A stretch of 64,000 bases of DNA, from assembly GCF_019097595.1 (NCBI RefSeq), contig NC_080735.1, positions 15,105,917 through 15,169,916 of the forward strand, in the 5' to 3' direction. Each line of letters starts with the position of its first letter. Position 1 is the first letter of the stretch. This document shows positions 47,810-58,626 of the stretch, piece by piece. The translations under genes and the position numbers were made by a program. The notes under the pieces are model-generated. The model did not search any database, had not been told where the DNA came from, and saw only the letters and a program-made list of their open reading frames with translations. Source of the DNA: Hemibagrus wyckioides. Taxonomy: Eukaryota; Chordata; Actinopteri; Siluriformes; Bagridae.

Positions 47810-48560
47810 ACTTTTCCCCATTGGCCTTGTTGACTCCTCTCCAAACATAGCGTTTATGGTTGTGACTATAAAGTTCAATTTTGGTATGATCACTCTGAAT
47901 GACTCGGCTCCAGAAGCTGTGAGGCTTGTCTAGGTGCTGTTTGGTGTACTGAAAGCAGGCCTTTTTGTGTCATGGGTGCAGTAAATGCTTTCTCCTGGCA
48001 ACTCATTTGTGTTCAGGTACCTCCTTTTTGTGCTCCTTGAAACAACAACACCACTTTTTCCAGAGCAGCCTGTATTACTCTTGAAGTTGTTTGTGGGTTT
48101 TCTTTGCGCCCTGAACAATTCTTCTGGCAGTAGTGGGTGAAATCTTTCTTGATCTACCTGACCATGGCTTAGTATCAACAGAACCTATTATTTTCCACCT
48201 CTTTATCAGTGTTTGAACAGTAGTGACTGGCATTTTCAAGTGTTGAGATATCTTTTTATATTCTTTTCCCACTTTATAAAGTTCAACTACTTCATTACAG
48301 AGGTCCATTGACAGTTCTTTTGTCTTCCTCATGATGCAGTATCCAGCCAAGTCAGTGCATCACCTATTGAACTGAAAAACTCAGTTTGAGTTGACTTTGC
48401 AATAAGTCACAGGTGTGAAAACTTCCCTTTAATAGTGAATTAAACCTCTGTGTTTCAACCACTTTTGTTAGCGGCACAGAAAATCGGCAAACTGTTTTCA
48501 GAAAGTATGTGTTTTTAAAATGAATGTTTTTCAAGTCCACACACCTGTTTAATATAATCG
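47810..48560 (-). mobile_element. Tc1-like transposon, third family, 5' half
   Basis: Minus-strand N-terminal transposase: 'MRKTKELSMDLCNEVVEL' HTH region, 'KMPVTTVQTLIKRWK', 'WSGRSRKISPTTARRIV', then in another frame 'HSFWSRVIQSDHTKIELY' leading to the first catalytic Asp. The C-terminal half is missing. The end sequence at 48420-48560 includes 'aaaatcggcaaactg'. It is followed by a piece of another repeat ('cgcgattacgattaatcgtgcagc'). Confidence 0.8.
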
Positions 48561-48639
48561 CAACATTTTCCCGTCATATAATCGCACAGGCTGACATCGC
48601 GATTACGATTAATCGTGCAGCACTATGTGCAACTAATCT

Positions 48640-48885
48640 TCGGTGACCCTCTTTGAAATTTGCTCGGTGTGAAGGGAGATTGGCGGCATGAGTGTAGAGA
48701 CGTTCATTCTTCCTCGTAGCCGGAGGGGGCTCTCATGCAGACAGTACCAAAATTGACTCATAGATGTAACGTATGACATGCCAAAAAAAACAAATAGGGA
48801 CAAAGGCATGTATAAAGGCATCCAGCGATCGCTGTAGTCAAAGCAATCTGTTCTGTTGTAAGCAACTGATCTGGTGGGCCTGACT
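48640..48885 (+). pseudogene. Inverted copy of an SNTX-galectin promoter/5' exon
   Basis: Reads on the plus strand like the minus strand of 10330-10560 of gene A: 'ttcggtgaccctctttgaaat', 'ggtgtgaaggg', 'agagacgttcatt', then 'cgatcgctgtagtcaaagcaatc' and 'agcaactgatctggtgggcctgact'. It is opposite to all other family members in the window and is interrupted by the hAT-like element that follows. No coding exon follows it. Confidence 0.7.
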
Positions 48886-49622
48886 CAGGGGCGTATCTAG
48901 GATTTGAAAACATCAGGGGCTACATAGGGAGAGGGGCTAAGCAAGAATAACACGTTTTGTAAGGGCATTTTTATGTAATATTGTTCAATAATAAACACAA
49001 ATGAACACAAACAGTATGCAACTTTAGAAAATTTCATTCAATCTTTTTTCTGACTCCTCCCATCATTTCAGAGTCTTGCTACTAAAAAAGGAGTTTATTA
49101 AAGTCATTACATTTTCTCTCACACAGGTATGCCATGCAATATTATCTCTTTTACAGCTTGTGTGTGAAGCAGTGCCGTGCAGATCCTTTATTATTACTAT
49201 TATTTTACAATAATCTATATGTGCACATATTATTTCATTCCTGATTTATGCTGGGATTACTGTATGAATTATTCTTTGTTTATTTTTTATTTTTTACAGC
49301 TTCTCTTCTCTTCTTGTTCTCTCATCTCTCATTCTGTCTCCTATCTTGTTGCTTGTATCTTGTCTACTTCATACTCTTGGTGACTTTTCTATACTATTTG
49401 TTTGAGGGTGGAATCATCAGACTTCATCTTTTAGACTTTTATCTGAATAATAAGATTGTTGTGTTTTCTGACATTTTTACTGCTGTCTCTCAAGGGCTGT
49501 AAGGTATTTCAGTCAGGTGGTGGGAAAGCGGCGCTGTGCAGACCGATGGATGACATTAAAGTATCGCGAGAGCGGTTCTAGAGCATATTCCAGCGCACAC
49601 TCTCGCGGTATTTTGGCGCGAG

Positions 49623-49666
<44 letters not shown>

Positions 49667-49838
49667 GAGAGAGATGTCAGTCAAAATCATGTACAGTAAA
49701 TGGCAACATTGCTCAACTGATCAACATTTCATTAATTCCTCTACACTCCGGTGGCAAAATTCGGGATAAAACTTTCGGGGCTAGATTAATATCATCCGGG
49801 GCTCGAGCCCCGAATGAATAGCCCTAGCGACACCCCTG
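48886..49838. mobile_element. Non-autonomous hAT-like element
   Basis: 953-bp block with terminal inverted repeats CAGGGGCGTATCTAGG and, inverted at the right end, CAGGGGTGTCGCTAGG (12 of 16 identical). Flanking octamers gcctgact and aactgact match at 6 of 8 positions, as expected for an 8-bp target duplication of hAT elements. There is no transposase. It contains a (TG)n tract at 49624-49664. Inserted in the inverted promoter remnant inside gene C's first intron. Confidence 0.78.
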
Positions 49839-50283
49839 AACTGACTGACAGCTGGGTGGGCCAGGCTATGCGACTGGTTCATAGACATGTTCAGCTTGCT
49901 TGTCATATAAACTAAAATTAAAATTCTGTTAAAATTGAAACTGTTTCTATATATTTAAGACTGGTATTAGATTGGAGTCATAGAACAGGATTTTATGCCT
50001 TTAAATCGTAATAATAAATTCATTTGCAGCATTTTGTTTTCACTGTAAAACTGTCATACTGATATGTGATTTTACTAGTATACAAGGAACTGGGTTAATT
50101 ATTAAGAGATTTCATAATTAAGACTCTTGCCCAATTCAGCATCCTCTGTCACTCTGTCTTCCTATAAAATATTTCAAATCTCACTAAAATTGTCTGACAC
50201 AGGCTATATTTTTTGTTAAACAATGACTAAATAATAGCTATTTTCGACACAAAAACTAGCCATTTATTGCAAAAAAAACTTAC

Positions 50284-50555
50284 GTTTCACAGCAGTGTCT
50301 CTTCCTCTCCGTCTTCTTACTGCGTTTAAGGCAGCATCTCTTTGTGAAAGCACGGTTATGCCAGACATATTGCACTGCAGTGGCTTTTATACTTAACGGT
50401 AATACAAGGTTTGACAGGTCTGGACAGCTGCCCTCTTTTTACCCAATCAGAATCGTCTACATCACAAGGGCCCGTCCCCTTCCATCCAATCAGATTTGTG
50501 TACATCACAATGTCCAGCCCCCTTTTCATCCAATCAGATTCGTCTACGTCACAAT
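50284..50555 (-). promoter_or_regulatory. Gene C promoter: TATA box and three CCAAT/CRE-like repeats
   Basis: The minus strand carries a 5' exon ending at 50284 (GTGAAAC then GTAAG). TATAAAAG lies at 50384-50391, about 27 bp before a probable start near 50357. Upstream are three tandem units of about 43 bp (50443, 50486, 50530), each with CTGATTGG (inverted CCAAT, NF-Y type) next to TGATGTA or TGACGTA (CRE half-site-like). Factor binding is inferred from motif resemblance only. Confidence 0.65.
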
Positions 50556-50559
50556 GGTT

Positions 50560-50975
50560 TTATTTTCAGTAATTCCCGGATGGTCGATGTTAATCTCCTG
50601 ATGGTGTTGCGTGCACACACACACACACAGCCACACCCTCACAATCACACACACACACATATACTTAACCATTTGGATTTGGTTAATGTTTCTACTGATA
50701 AAACATAGAAGTTGTAAGATTATCTCCTGAAGGTGTCACACACATACAGCCACTTCCCACAAACACCCACCCCACACATTTCCTGTGGACATTGACCTCC
50801 TGAAGGGGTCCGTAAACCATCAACAAACCCACAATCACACACACACACACACACACTCACACACACACACACACACACATATACTTGTCTAAGTCTATTT
50901 TGGGGACTACATGCTGGATCCTGCAATCTGGGGATCCATATTTGTAAAGACTTTAGGAGAAATTTAAATGCATCT
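50560..50975. repeat. CA-rich repeats upstream of gene C
   Basis: Several CA tracts (50613-50628, 50645-50660, 50827-50879), with related flanking copies 'atctcctgatggtgt' and 'atctcctgaaggtgt' about 130 bp apart. A minisatellite-like region, no gene. Confidence 0.7.
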
Positions 50976-51262
50976 GGGCAGCATGGTGGCTTAGTGGTTA
51001 GCACTGTTACCTCACAACAAGAAGGTTCTGGGTTTGAATCCCAGGTTCGAACGGGCAGGGGCCTTTCTGTGTGGGTTTACTCTAGGTACTCCGGTTTCCT
51101 CCCACAGTCCAAAAGCATGTACATTAGGTTATTTGGTGATTCTAAATTGCCCATATGTGTGGTTGTCTGTCTGTGTGTGGCCCTGTGATGGACTGGCAAC
51201 CTCTCTAGCCTTTCACCATATGTGTGATTAAGTGGGTATAGACAATGGATGAAATACATATT
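50976..51262 (+). mobile_element. tRNA-derived SINE
   Basis: Head 'gggcagcatggtggcttagtggttagcactg' with tRNA A-box and a 'gggtttgaatccc' B-box, body with 'cggtttcctcccacagtccaaa', and a 'tctaaattgccc' tail region ending 'gacaatggatgaa'. A common teleost SINE type. Tail-related fragments occur near 59035-59070 and 60985-61030. Confidence 0.85.
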
Positions 51263-52596
51263 CATTCTTTAATAAAGCTGTAAACACACCTGTCACTTCA
51301 AATTAAAGAAAAAAAACCTTTATAAAGCAATGTGACATTTTACCACAATCTGGGGCCAATTTCTGGTAAACCAAGCTTGTGTGGACCAGCAGAAACACAC
51401 ACACTATTTTTCTGGTATTTCTTATATTGTAGGTACTTGCGAATAATCTGGGGACACAATTTTACAAACAATTCATTTGCCATTACAGTTCATATTTACA
51501 AGATAAGAGAACTGATTTAGTCAAATGGCTTTATTTTTTTCTAGTTCAGTTCAGCCAGTTGCAGTGCAGTATTTTGCAAGCATTACTAATTAATTGCTTT
51601 GAAACTAACTCAAATTTTCCATTTGCATATAAAATATACTGTATCAAAATAAAATATAATACAGGATGGAATACAATTATGGCAGCATCATTTTATCAAT
51701 AAAAAAGCAAAACCAAAAACTACCAATATCTGTGCAAATATAACTAAATGTACCTATGCAGAATATTCCTAGGTTACATCAGTAATTCTGTTCAAATAAA
51801 ATAAAATACTGTATTGAATACAGTTGGCAGTATCATTTTATCGATAAAAAGAAAACAGCAAAAACAAAAACTGCCAATTTCTGTGCAAACATAACTGAAT
51901 GAAACCATACAGAATATTTCTGGGTTACATCTTCTCTCTTCCTCTTAAGAGCAGTGATTCTGTTCTTTAAAAAGAACTTAACACATAACCAATCTCTATC
52001 TTTCAGTGCAACATGTTAAGCTTTTATACAGGCTTCACAGTCTTTTTTTCCTGGCACTGTGCAAATTTTGATGAACCTGTACAGATGTTTTTCAACTGCT
52101 TTCACTTCACTTGTCTCCCATTTATTTTTCTTAATCACTTTAACACCTGAGTAAATACAAGACAATGTTAGTCAAAACATTTTTTTCAATTTCATAAAAT
52201 AAATTTCATAAAATCATGTTTGTTTATCAGATAATACCTTTGGGAACTGATGTGGAACTGGTTGGTTCAGCTGCTTGGTCAGCTGAGGTTTCATGGGCTT
52301 GCTTTGTGGATGGTTCTAAGTGTAGATCTGCTCCAAGATCTACTTAAACACAAATAAAAGCATTCTTTTTTCTGACACTTTCTAAAGGACACACAATAAT
52401 ATTATTATTAATAGTAACAAAAACAACAACAATAATAATAATATTAATAATAATAAAATATATATATTAGAAAGTACTGCCTAATGGATGGATACAAGTT
52501 CCAAAATATCTTTTCAACTAGCTTGCCAAAAGGATAAAGAAGAGTCTGAAATCAAGTGAGGGTAAAAAATGATCTATCACTGCTATAGACTGTATA
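51263..52596. other. No gene recognised
   Basis: AT-rich. A stretch around 51640-51760 recurs diverged at 51800-51930 ('actgtatt', 'tatcattttatc', 'ctgccaat'), a local tandem duplication of about 150 bp. The minus strand between 52240 and 52350 could hold a small exon of the recombinase locus (a short acidic, Ser/Thr-rich frame), but splice support is poor. Confidence 0.4.
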
Positions 52597-54823
52597 TTAG
52601 GAAAGCTCACCATCATCTGATTCATTCTCTGTTCCTGATAGATCCCTTGAGAAATCTGAACTCTGAACAAATACTGCCTCTATTAAAACACCAATAAAAT
52701 GACTTGACACATATACAGTATATACATTTGTTAATCTTTTACATTTCCATGTACCTACAATTATTACATGATCTCCAGTCGACATACCATTTGGATCAAT
52801 GTCAATGTCATCTAGGTTCTTTCCAGTGAACTCCCCAAGTCTTCCTGTCTCTAATGCCATCAGTATTTTGCTGATCTTGGCCAGCTGTAGAGTGCCTTCT
52901 AGAAGTCTGCAATACCATTTGGATCAGTGTCAATGTCATCTAGGTTCTTTCCAGTGAACTCCCCAAGTCTTCCTGTCTCTAATGCAATCAATATTTTGCT
53001 GATCTTGGCCAGCTGTAGAGTGCCTTCTAGAAGTCTGTAATATTCCCTGTGTACTCGCACATCATGCCCTAAAAAGTCAGCTAGCTGGTCCAATTCTGTA
53101 TTATTGAGGTTCAGAACACTGGACAATGTTGCTATGTGTTTACGCAGCTTAGTCCAAGAAAGTGCCTTTGGATTCCTTGCTCCACATTCTGTTGCAAATT
53201 CTCTAAGACAATCTGATTCCCTGAAATGAGACAATGCTGCGGGACGTGCAAACATGTAAATGTTTTCGGATTGAATGCCACAATGTTCTCTTTTCTCTAC
53301 AAGAAGCTCCATATTGTTTTGTATTACAGGCATGAAAAGAACCGGAACCTTTCGTCCTTTCTTTCCACGAATTTCAATTCGGTAAAATGATTGCAGAGTT
53401 TCTTTTCAAGCTCAGAAAGTATCAATATCCTCATGCAAGTCATCTGCATTTCAACTGTTAAATGCCTTTAAAGGCATATTTGAGACCTCACCCTCTCTTC
53501 TCCGATTAAAGAGGATAGTCTGAGCCAGAGCAATCTTAGCAAGCTGTCTCCGATTCTTGGTGGAAGCATATTTGGATAATCTCTGAAAGTATTCTTCTTG
53601 CTTTTGGTCAAGAAACAAATGTAACATTTTCACATCCTTAGTAAAAGGAAGAACAAGTGTAGCATTCCACTTAACTTCTCTCTGAGTCCGGAGTGCATGT
53701 GGTGATATCAGCTTGCTCCATCTTGCCATATACATTTCTGAAAAGTTGCGTGCTTTTTCTGCTCTTTCACTGTCTCGATCCATCATTGCTTGAAATGAAA
53801 CCAAAGAAGCAATCTTCTGTAAACTATGACCAAGCTTTAATGCGAGGGATGTCCATTGAAATGTGCACTTTTCTTCATAATAACCACTGGATTTTTGAAC
53901 AGCTGTTATGACATACATAAAGTTAGCTGGGTCAATAAAATCCTCCATTTTACGCAAGGGTGTAACTTCCCTCGCTGTAATTAATAATCTTCCAACTTCC
54001 CTCATTTTCTGTGGAATATATTCATGCTTTCTGATATCTGAGCCTACTCTGTTGTAAAAACACTCCCCCAATCTTCTGATATAGAAGTCCGAATTAATGG
54101 CAAGCAGCACACTTTCATGGGTCATATTACTTAACAGTTTCCACAGGCCAGCACTAGTTCCAGGAGGTGCAGGTTCCAGGTAAGCATTTTGTGAAAGCAC
54201 CCTGTTCTTTCCTGGTTTGGGATGGGATCAGCTCGCATTGTTTCATATGACACCAAAGATACTTCCTAGCAAAGAGTCCTTGACAGTTGGCGCAGTGCAC
54301 AAAGGTTTTGGAGTCACAATCTTTTACAAGGTACAAGATCACCTTTTCCAGACTGTACAACCTCTGCATTATGAGCAAAATTCCCTCTTTTCCTTAACTG
54401 ATCTAGCAAGATTTTCCTTTCTTTTGAACCTTTTGGAAAACTCAAAGCTTTCGCAACTTCTGACTCTATGAACCTGCTCTAAATGTCTTGCTATTTTTGA
54501 TAGTGGTTTGCTGCAACAAACAAACAGTGTTTCTTGTCATACACCCTTGCTTTTTTAAATGTCTTTGAAATTCCTCTGACCAAAACCGAGCTTGACTGGC
54601 CAACTTCAGCTTCAGCTTCACTGCCAGCTATAGCACTGGACAGACCAGTAGTAGGACTGAGTGAAAGATTTTTTTTTGTTTCAGCTTTCTTTTTAGTACA
54701 TGGAATAGCATGACTCCAGGCACTTGTATCTGAGCTACTATACAAAGACTCAGGGACATAGTCATCTTCACTGTTTTCCAAACTACTGATGGAGCAGGCA
54801 TCATGGCTGCTTACCTCATGAAG
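52597..54823 (-). pseudogene. Tyrosine-recombinase-like ORF downstream of SET exons (decayed)
   Basis: Minus strand, from an AATAG acceptor at 54824. Order: acidic Ser-rich linker ('SSLENSEDDYVPESL'); zinc-knuckle-like segments ('CCSKPLSKIARHLEQVH' and 'CANCQGLFARKYLWCHMKQC'); a helical region (53451-54200) with 'RRREGEVSNMPL', matching the box I Arg of tyrosine recombinases; a lysine-bearing hairpin 'IEIRGKKGRKVPVLF'; box II 'LRKHIATLS' then 'LADFLGHDVRVHREYYR' with the candidate nucleophilic Tyr. I see at least four frameshifts and a stop near 53451, so it is not translatable as it stands unless the assembly has errors. It resembles Crypton-type or other eukaryotic YR transposon proteins. 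The family assignment is an inference from the R...H..LGH...Y pattern. Confidence 0.62.
52790..53037. repeat. Tandem duplication of ~125 bp in the recombinase C-terminus
   Basis: 52790-52910 and 52912-53037 are near-identical and both encode the 'LETGRLGEFTGKNLDDID' block. The copy nearer the 3' end continues into a spurious frame. A recent slip or unequal exchange. Confidence 0.9.
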
Positions 54824-55936
54824 CTATTAAAAAAAAAACAATATAAACTAAAATGTGAACATTAATTAAAAGACTGTTGCAGACTTTAGTTATTTTATAT
54901 TGAGAAGTTACAATTTATTCTACCTGAGGAGTGCTTGTTTCCACAGTATACAGTTTAGGTCACCAGCAAACATTTCATTTGCTACCTGCTTAAAAGTTAA
55001 AAAGTTCAAAAATATATAATAAAATAAAAACCATAAAATGTAAAAAGACCTCAAAGGATTTCAGGTTTATAAAATAGTAATGTGAAATTGGTGTAAAAAA
55101 GTATTTGCCCTTGGATGACATTTTGACTTGTAAAGCTAAAAAAACAAAGGTATCTTCTTGCCGGATTTAGGAGTGCAGATGCCTGCTGCTGATTATCTCC
55201 AGATTCTGGTTCATGACTTTTTCATCCATTACACTTTTTTTTAACTGAAACCAACAATTCAGCCTAAAAGTAGACCAGGATAAGTGGCTAGAAAGCATAA
55301 ATGTGTGCAAAATATTTTCCTAAACAAAGATGAACTGCTATAGAAAAATGATGACAAAGCAACTGTCTTCTGTGGATGTGGTGTATAAGTATTTTTAGGC
55401 AAATACACTCCAATTAAAGAAGACATTTTAAGAAAAAACATCTTAAGTAGGTACATTTAGGTTTAACATCTTAACATCTTAAGTAGGTACATTTAGTAGG
55501 TACACGTACATTTAGGGTACACATATTGTGGGGACATTGTGTAACGTTTCATGTCTAAACACAATATGGGGACCCAGTGGGGGATGGGCACTACTTCATC
55601 TGCTAGCTGAAATCAGTGCTTTTTAAACACTCGTAGAGTCCATTGTAGATTGTGGGGACTCGGCAGTACATGTACACATTACAATGACATAAAAGCTATT
55701 ACCAAGCCCATAATGAATGCATGGTAATATACTAATACTAAGCTGAACAGCATAAAATAGTATATGTATTTGTCACTTACAGTACAAGATAAATCTCATT
55801 ATGGAACGAGCATAAAATCATATTAACAGTTTTTTCTTTTCCCAGTGTTCAATATCCAATATGGAAATGCTATAAAAATACATTCACTATTTCTCATCCA
55901 ATTATCTACCATTGCTACAAGAAGTAACCTTCTTAC
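54824..55936. other. Intron between SET and recombinase parts
   Basis: AT-rich. Contains repeated 'aacatcttaagtaggtacattta' units (55438-55510) and a 'tgtggggac' repeat at 55528-55665, probably an inactive short repeat. No coding exon found. Confidence 0.45.
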
Positions 55937-56123
55937 CTCAACCCTCCAAGAATAATCTCCATCTCCGTAATTATACGTAACCTCCTCTCCAGGTAGTATT
56001 AAAGCAAAAAGGCACGAATGAGGCTTTTCTTCCACAATGATTCTTTTCATTTTGCAGTTGGGGTTAATGTATTCATCATTAACCAGCCTTCCAAGTGTGC
56101 CATTATCCCTTGCAGCATCAATA
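55937..56123 (-). CDS. SET domain, C-terminal exon
   Basis: The minus strand has a CAG acceptor at 56124-56126 and a GTAAGA donor after 55937. It encodes 'IDAARDNGTLGRLVND', 'INPNCKMKRIIVEEKPHSC' and 'GEEVTYNYGDGDYSW'. These are the SET-N-x-x-x-N motif region and the E-E-x-x-Y-x-Y-G strand that binds S-adenosylmethionine and the target lysine, closest in style to KMT5A/SET8-like proteins. It ends in phase 0, in register with the recombinase exon at 54823. It starts in phase 2, which does not match exon 56940-57070 (phase 0), so a middle exon is missing or unrecognised. Confidence 0.7.
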
Positions 56124-56939
56124 CTGAATTTGAACAAACAGAAGACAGTCATTTAACACAACTATACAACTACTTTAACTGTGTAGTAAAAATATAATAA
56201 AATTGAAAAACAAAAAAATATATAAAAGTAATAATAATAATAATAATAATAATTTTTATTAATGCTATTATTTTTATTATTATTACTAGTAGAACTATTA
56301 TAGTAACATTTTGTTTCCTTTTTCCTCTATTAAGTAAAAACAGTTTTTCTAAACTGTGCTTATGTGACTGCAGGCAGACATAATCACACATATACTGTAT
56401 AGGAAGATGCCATTTTGTTGAAAAGAAACAAAGCAAAGCAAAAATACAGTATTCAGGTCCTCTGTAAAAGAGATTAGGATCTGTGTAAGGAATAGCACCT
56501 GAAAATCAAAAACTCGATATAAAAGGTAATGTGAGCTTAACCCAGGTGCATGTCAGGCAGCTGTTCAAAGTTAATAGAAAATTTTGGGAAAAAAACAATA
56601 AAAAGCACATAATGAATGGCATAAAATAATTGATCTTATAATCATGTATTACCAGTAAATGTTTTAGAAACGAGGCGAATCAAAGACTAAGCTTTGAGCG
56701 GTCTTTTAAATATGGTGTCTGCACATAAAATATATAATGATTGGTTTCTATAGATGTAAATATTAACCAGTCACCGTAATAAACTCTTTTAGATCCATCC
56801 AACCCCAGTTTATCAAACATATTTCTTTTCAGACTGTCTCTATCTCTTTGTGCAGTGTTTTCTCAAGGCATTTTAATTGGCATTTTAAAAATTTGCACCT
56901 CAAACCCATATACAATAACAGAACGAATAAAAAACATAC

Positions 56940-57220
56940 AGAATTTTCCATGCCACTTGACATGAATCCTGTTAGCTTGTTGTGGTAAATGTGTTGTCTT
57001 CTTTGACTTTCCTCAGAACTGATCAGGTCTCCTCTATATTCCAGCACGAACTCTCCTTTAGTGAAGGCCGCTACAGTAAACAGACAAAGCGTGCGAATTA
57101 ACCAGACTATTTTAACACGGATAAATCAAAATTCATTAATCTGGTTTGCTCACCTTTAAATGGATTAATGTAATTTACATCAATAATAGCATCATTTGTT
57201 GGGCTCTTCCTCCGACGCAT
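56940..57220 (-). CDS. SET domain, N-terminal exons
   Basis: Exon 1 57154-57220 begins MRRRKSPTNDAIIDV (GTGAGC donor). Exon 2 56940-57070 (TAG acceptor, GTATGT donor) encodes 'AAFTKGEFVLEYRGDLIS', the first SET strands with the G-x-F-V-x-E-Y-x-G motif, and 'QRRQHIYHNKLTGFM'. Together 66 codons. The product would be a small lysine methyltransferase if the missing middle segment of SET can be found. The basic N-terminus suggests nuclear location, by inference only. Confidence 0.68.
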
Positions 57221-57589
57221 TTTCACGACACTTTTTTTTAACCTTTTTTAAAGGTATCTGGACTTCTGTAGGAATCTCTATGAAACATGCATTCAATTTT
57301 TATACACAATCTAGCATTAGCAAAATAAATGGACTTATATGGGGACAGAGGGCATGTAACTAGTAACTTAATAACATTAGCTATACCGGGAACATAATAC
57401 ATATAAACATTAATACATTAATACATACATTCATACATTAATACAAATAAATGATTCGATAAATTCTGCCAGGGCTACACTTTATATGAGATAGCTCATC
57501 AAATCAAAGCCAGTGAGACTGATCTCTGGATATAATCCTAACGTTTGCTAGACTAATGAGGTTACGCAGTCATTTAAACTGTATCTGGA

Positions 57590-57740
57590 ATGAAGGTATA
57601 CAGCATGCCGTGCAGTGATCTTCCCGAGGCAGCTCTTGAGCTATTGTCATGCAGCTCGGACCGATGACCATGTCAAAATAACATAAAATGTATTAATAGC
57701 GTTTATTACCTTTGGTTAAAGCATCTGGAGACCACTGATA
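57590..57740 (-). pseudogene. SNTX exon 1 remnant 2
   Basis: Same degenerate sequence as 38871-39006, here keeping the downstream donor-like 'ATTCCAG' and the following 'atacagtttaaatga', which match exon 1 and its intron in gene C. It is followed upstream by 'ttacctttggttaaagc', possibly a 5' exon donor. No exon 2 lies downstream on the minus strand; the SET/recombinase locus lies there instead. Confidence 0.6.
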
Positions 57741-57783
57741 ATCTGGCCTGTTAAAATGAAACCAAGACAGGGCGTGGCTTTTA

Positions 57784-57785
<2 letters not shown>

Positions 57786-57820
<35 letters not shown>
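57786..57820. repeat. (AC)n microsatellite
   Basis: Pure AC tract of about 35 bp beside the exon 1 remnant. The paralogous remnant at 38871 also has a TG tract beside it. Confidence 0.95.
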
Positions 57821-57823
<3 letters not shown>

Positions 57824-58262
57824 ATTATGCTATAAAGCTTACAATCTTCCCCGCTCTAATACTTTCGTGACCTAACGTTGTTATAGATTTTTTATTTAAT
57901 TATTTTTTCTTCGTTAAACAGGATTTTATACTCAACGACAGATAAAAAATAATGTTTGTGTAATATCGTTTAATTCCAACAGATGGCACCAGCGTTCCTA
58001 GTTTAAAGGGCAGCTTGTAATGAATTCAGATTTGAAACTTCTTTCTTGAAATATAACAAATTCTAAGAGGTTTAAATGTTAACCATAAACATATTTAAAC
58101 ACATTTAGACAGTTTTACATTTGAAGAATTTAGACAGATCTTATGTATACCTTTTCATAGTTCCTGTCATATTTCCATCACAACACACTTTGATGCCTTA
58201 TTCAGAAACTGAAGAATAAGATTAAGTGGTTTGTGTGTTTTAGTTTAGGGCTGAAACTAATC

Positions 58263-58313
58263 ATTGCAGGTGCAGGGTTGGACAGCCATGATGCTCAACC
58301 CTGCATCTGCAAT
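58263..58313. other. Inverted repeat with 18-bp arms
   Basis: Arms 58263-58280 and 58296-58313 pair with a single mismatch around a 15-base loop. It could form a hairpin in DNA or RNA. No link to a known element seen. Confidence 0.8.
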
Positions 58314-58626
58314 AATTGTCTGTGCCTAACATTGTGCTATTTTTCTTAAAATTTCCACAGCATTCCTAAAACACAATTTCATACGTCTGATTGATCAACT
58401 CGCCACAAGTGATCTCTCACTTTGCCAGAAATAACACTGTTTTTTACTGTTTACACAGGCAAAGTTAAGTTGTCAGTAGAAACTCCATAGTAAAGGTTGC
58501 TATTGGCAACCACCACATGTCAAAACATAACCACCCCGTGGCTCAAATAAACTGTGAGGATGCCCCGGATCTTGCTTCTTTACAAGCACAGGCATTTCCC
58601 AAAGAAGCAGAAGGGGCACTCAGACA

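Noticed and set aside
49517..49821. Cys/Val-rich ORFs at the TG tract
   Set aside because: Translations of a microsatellite within the hAT-like element.
50443..50550. MHC class II-type X2/Y box module upstream of gene C
   Set aside because: CTGATTGG and TGACGTA-like elements are present, but their spacing (about 6 bp) is much shorter than in X-Y modules and no X1 box is visible. Described as CCAAT/CRE-like instead.
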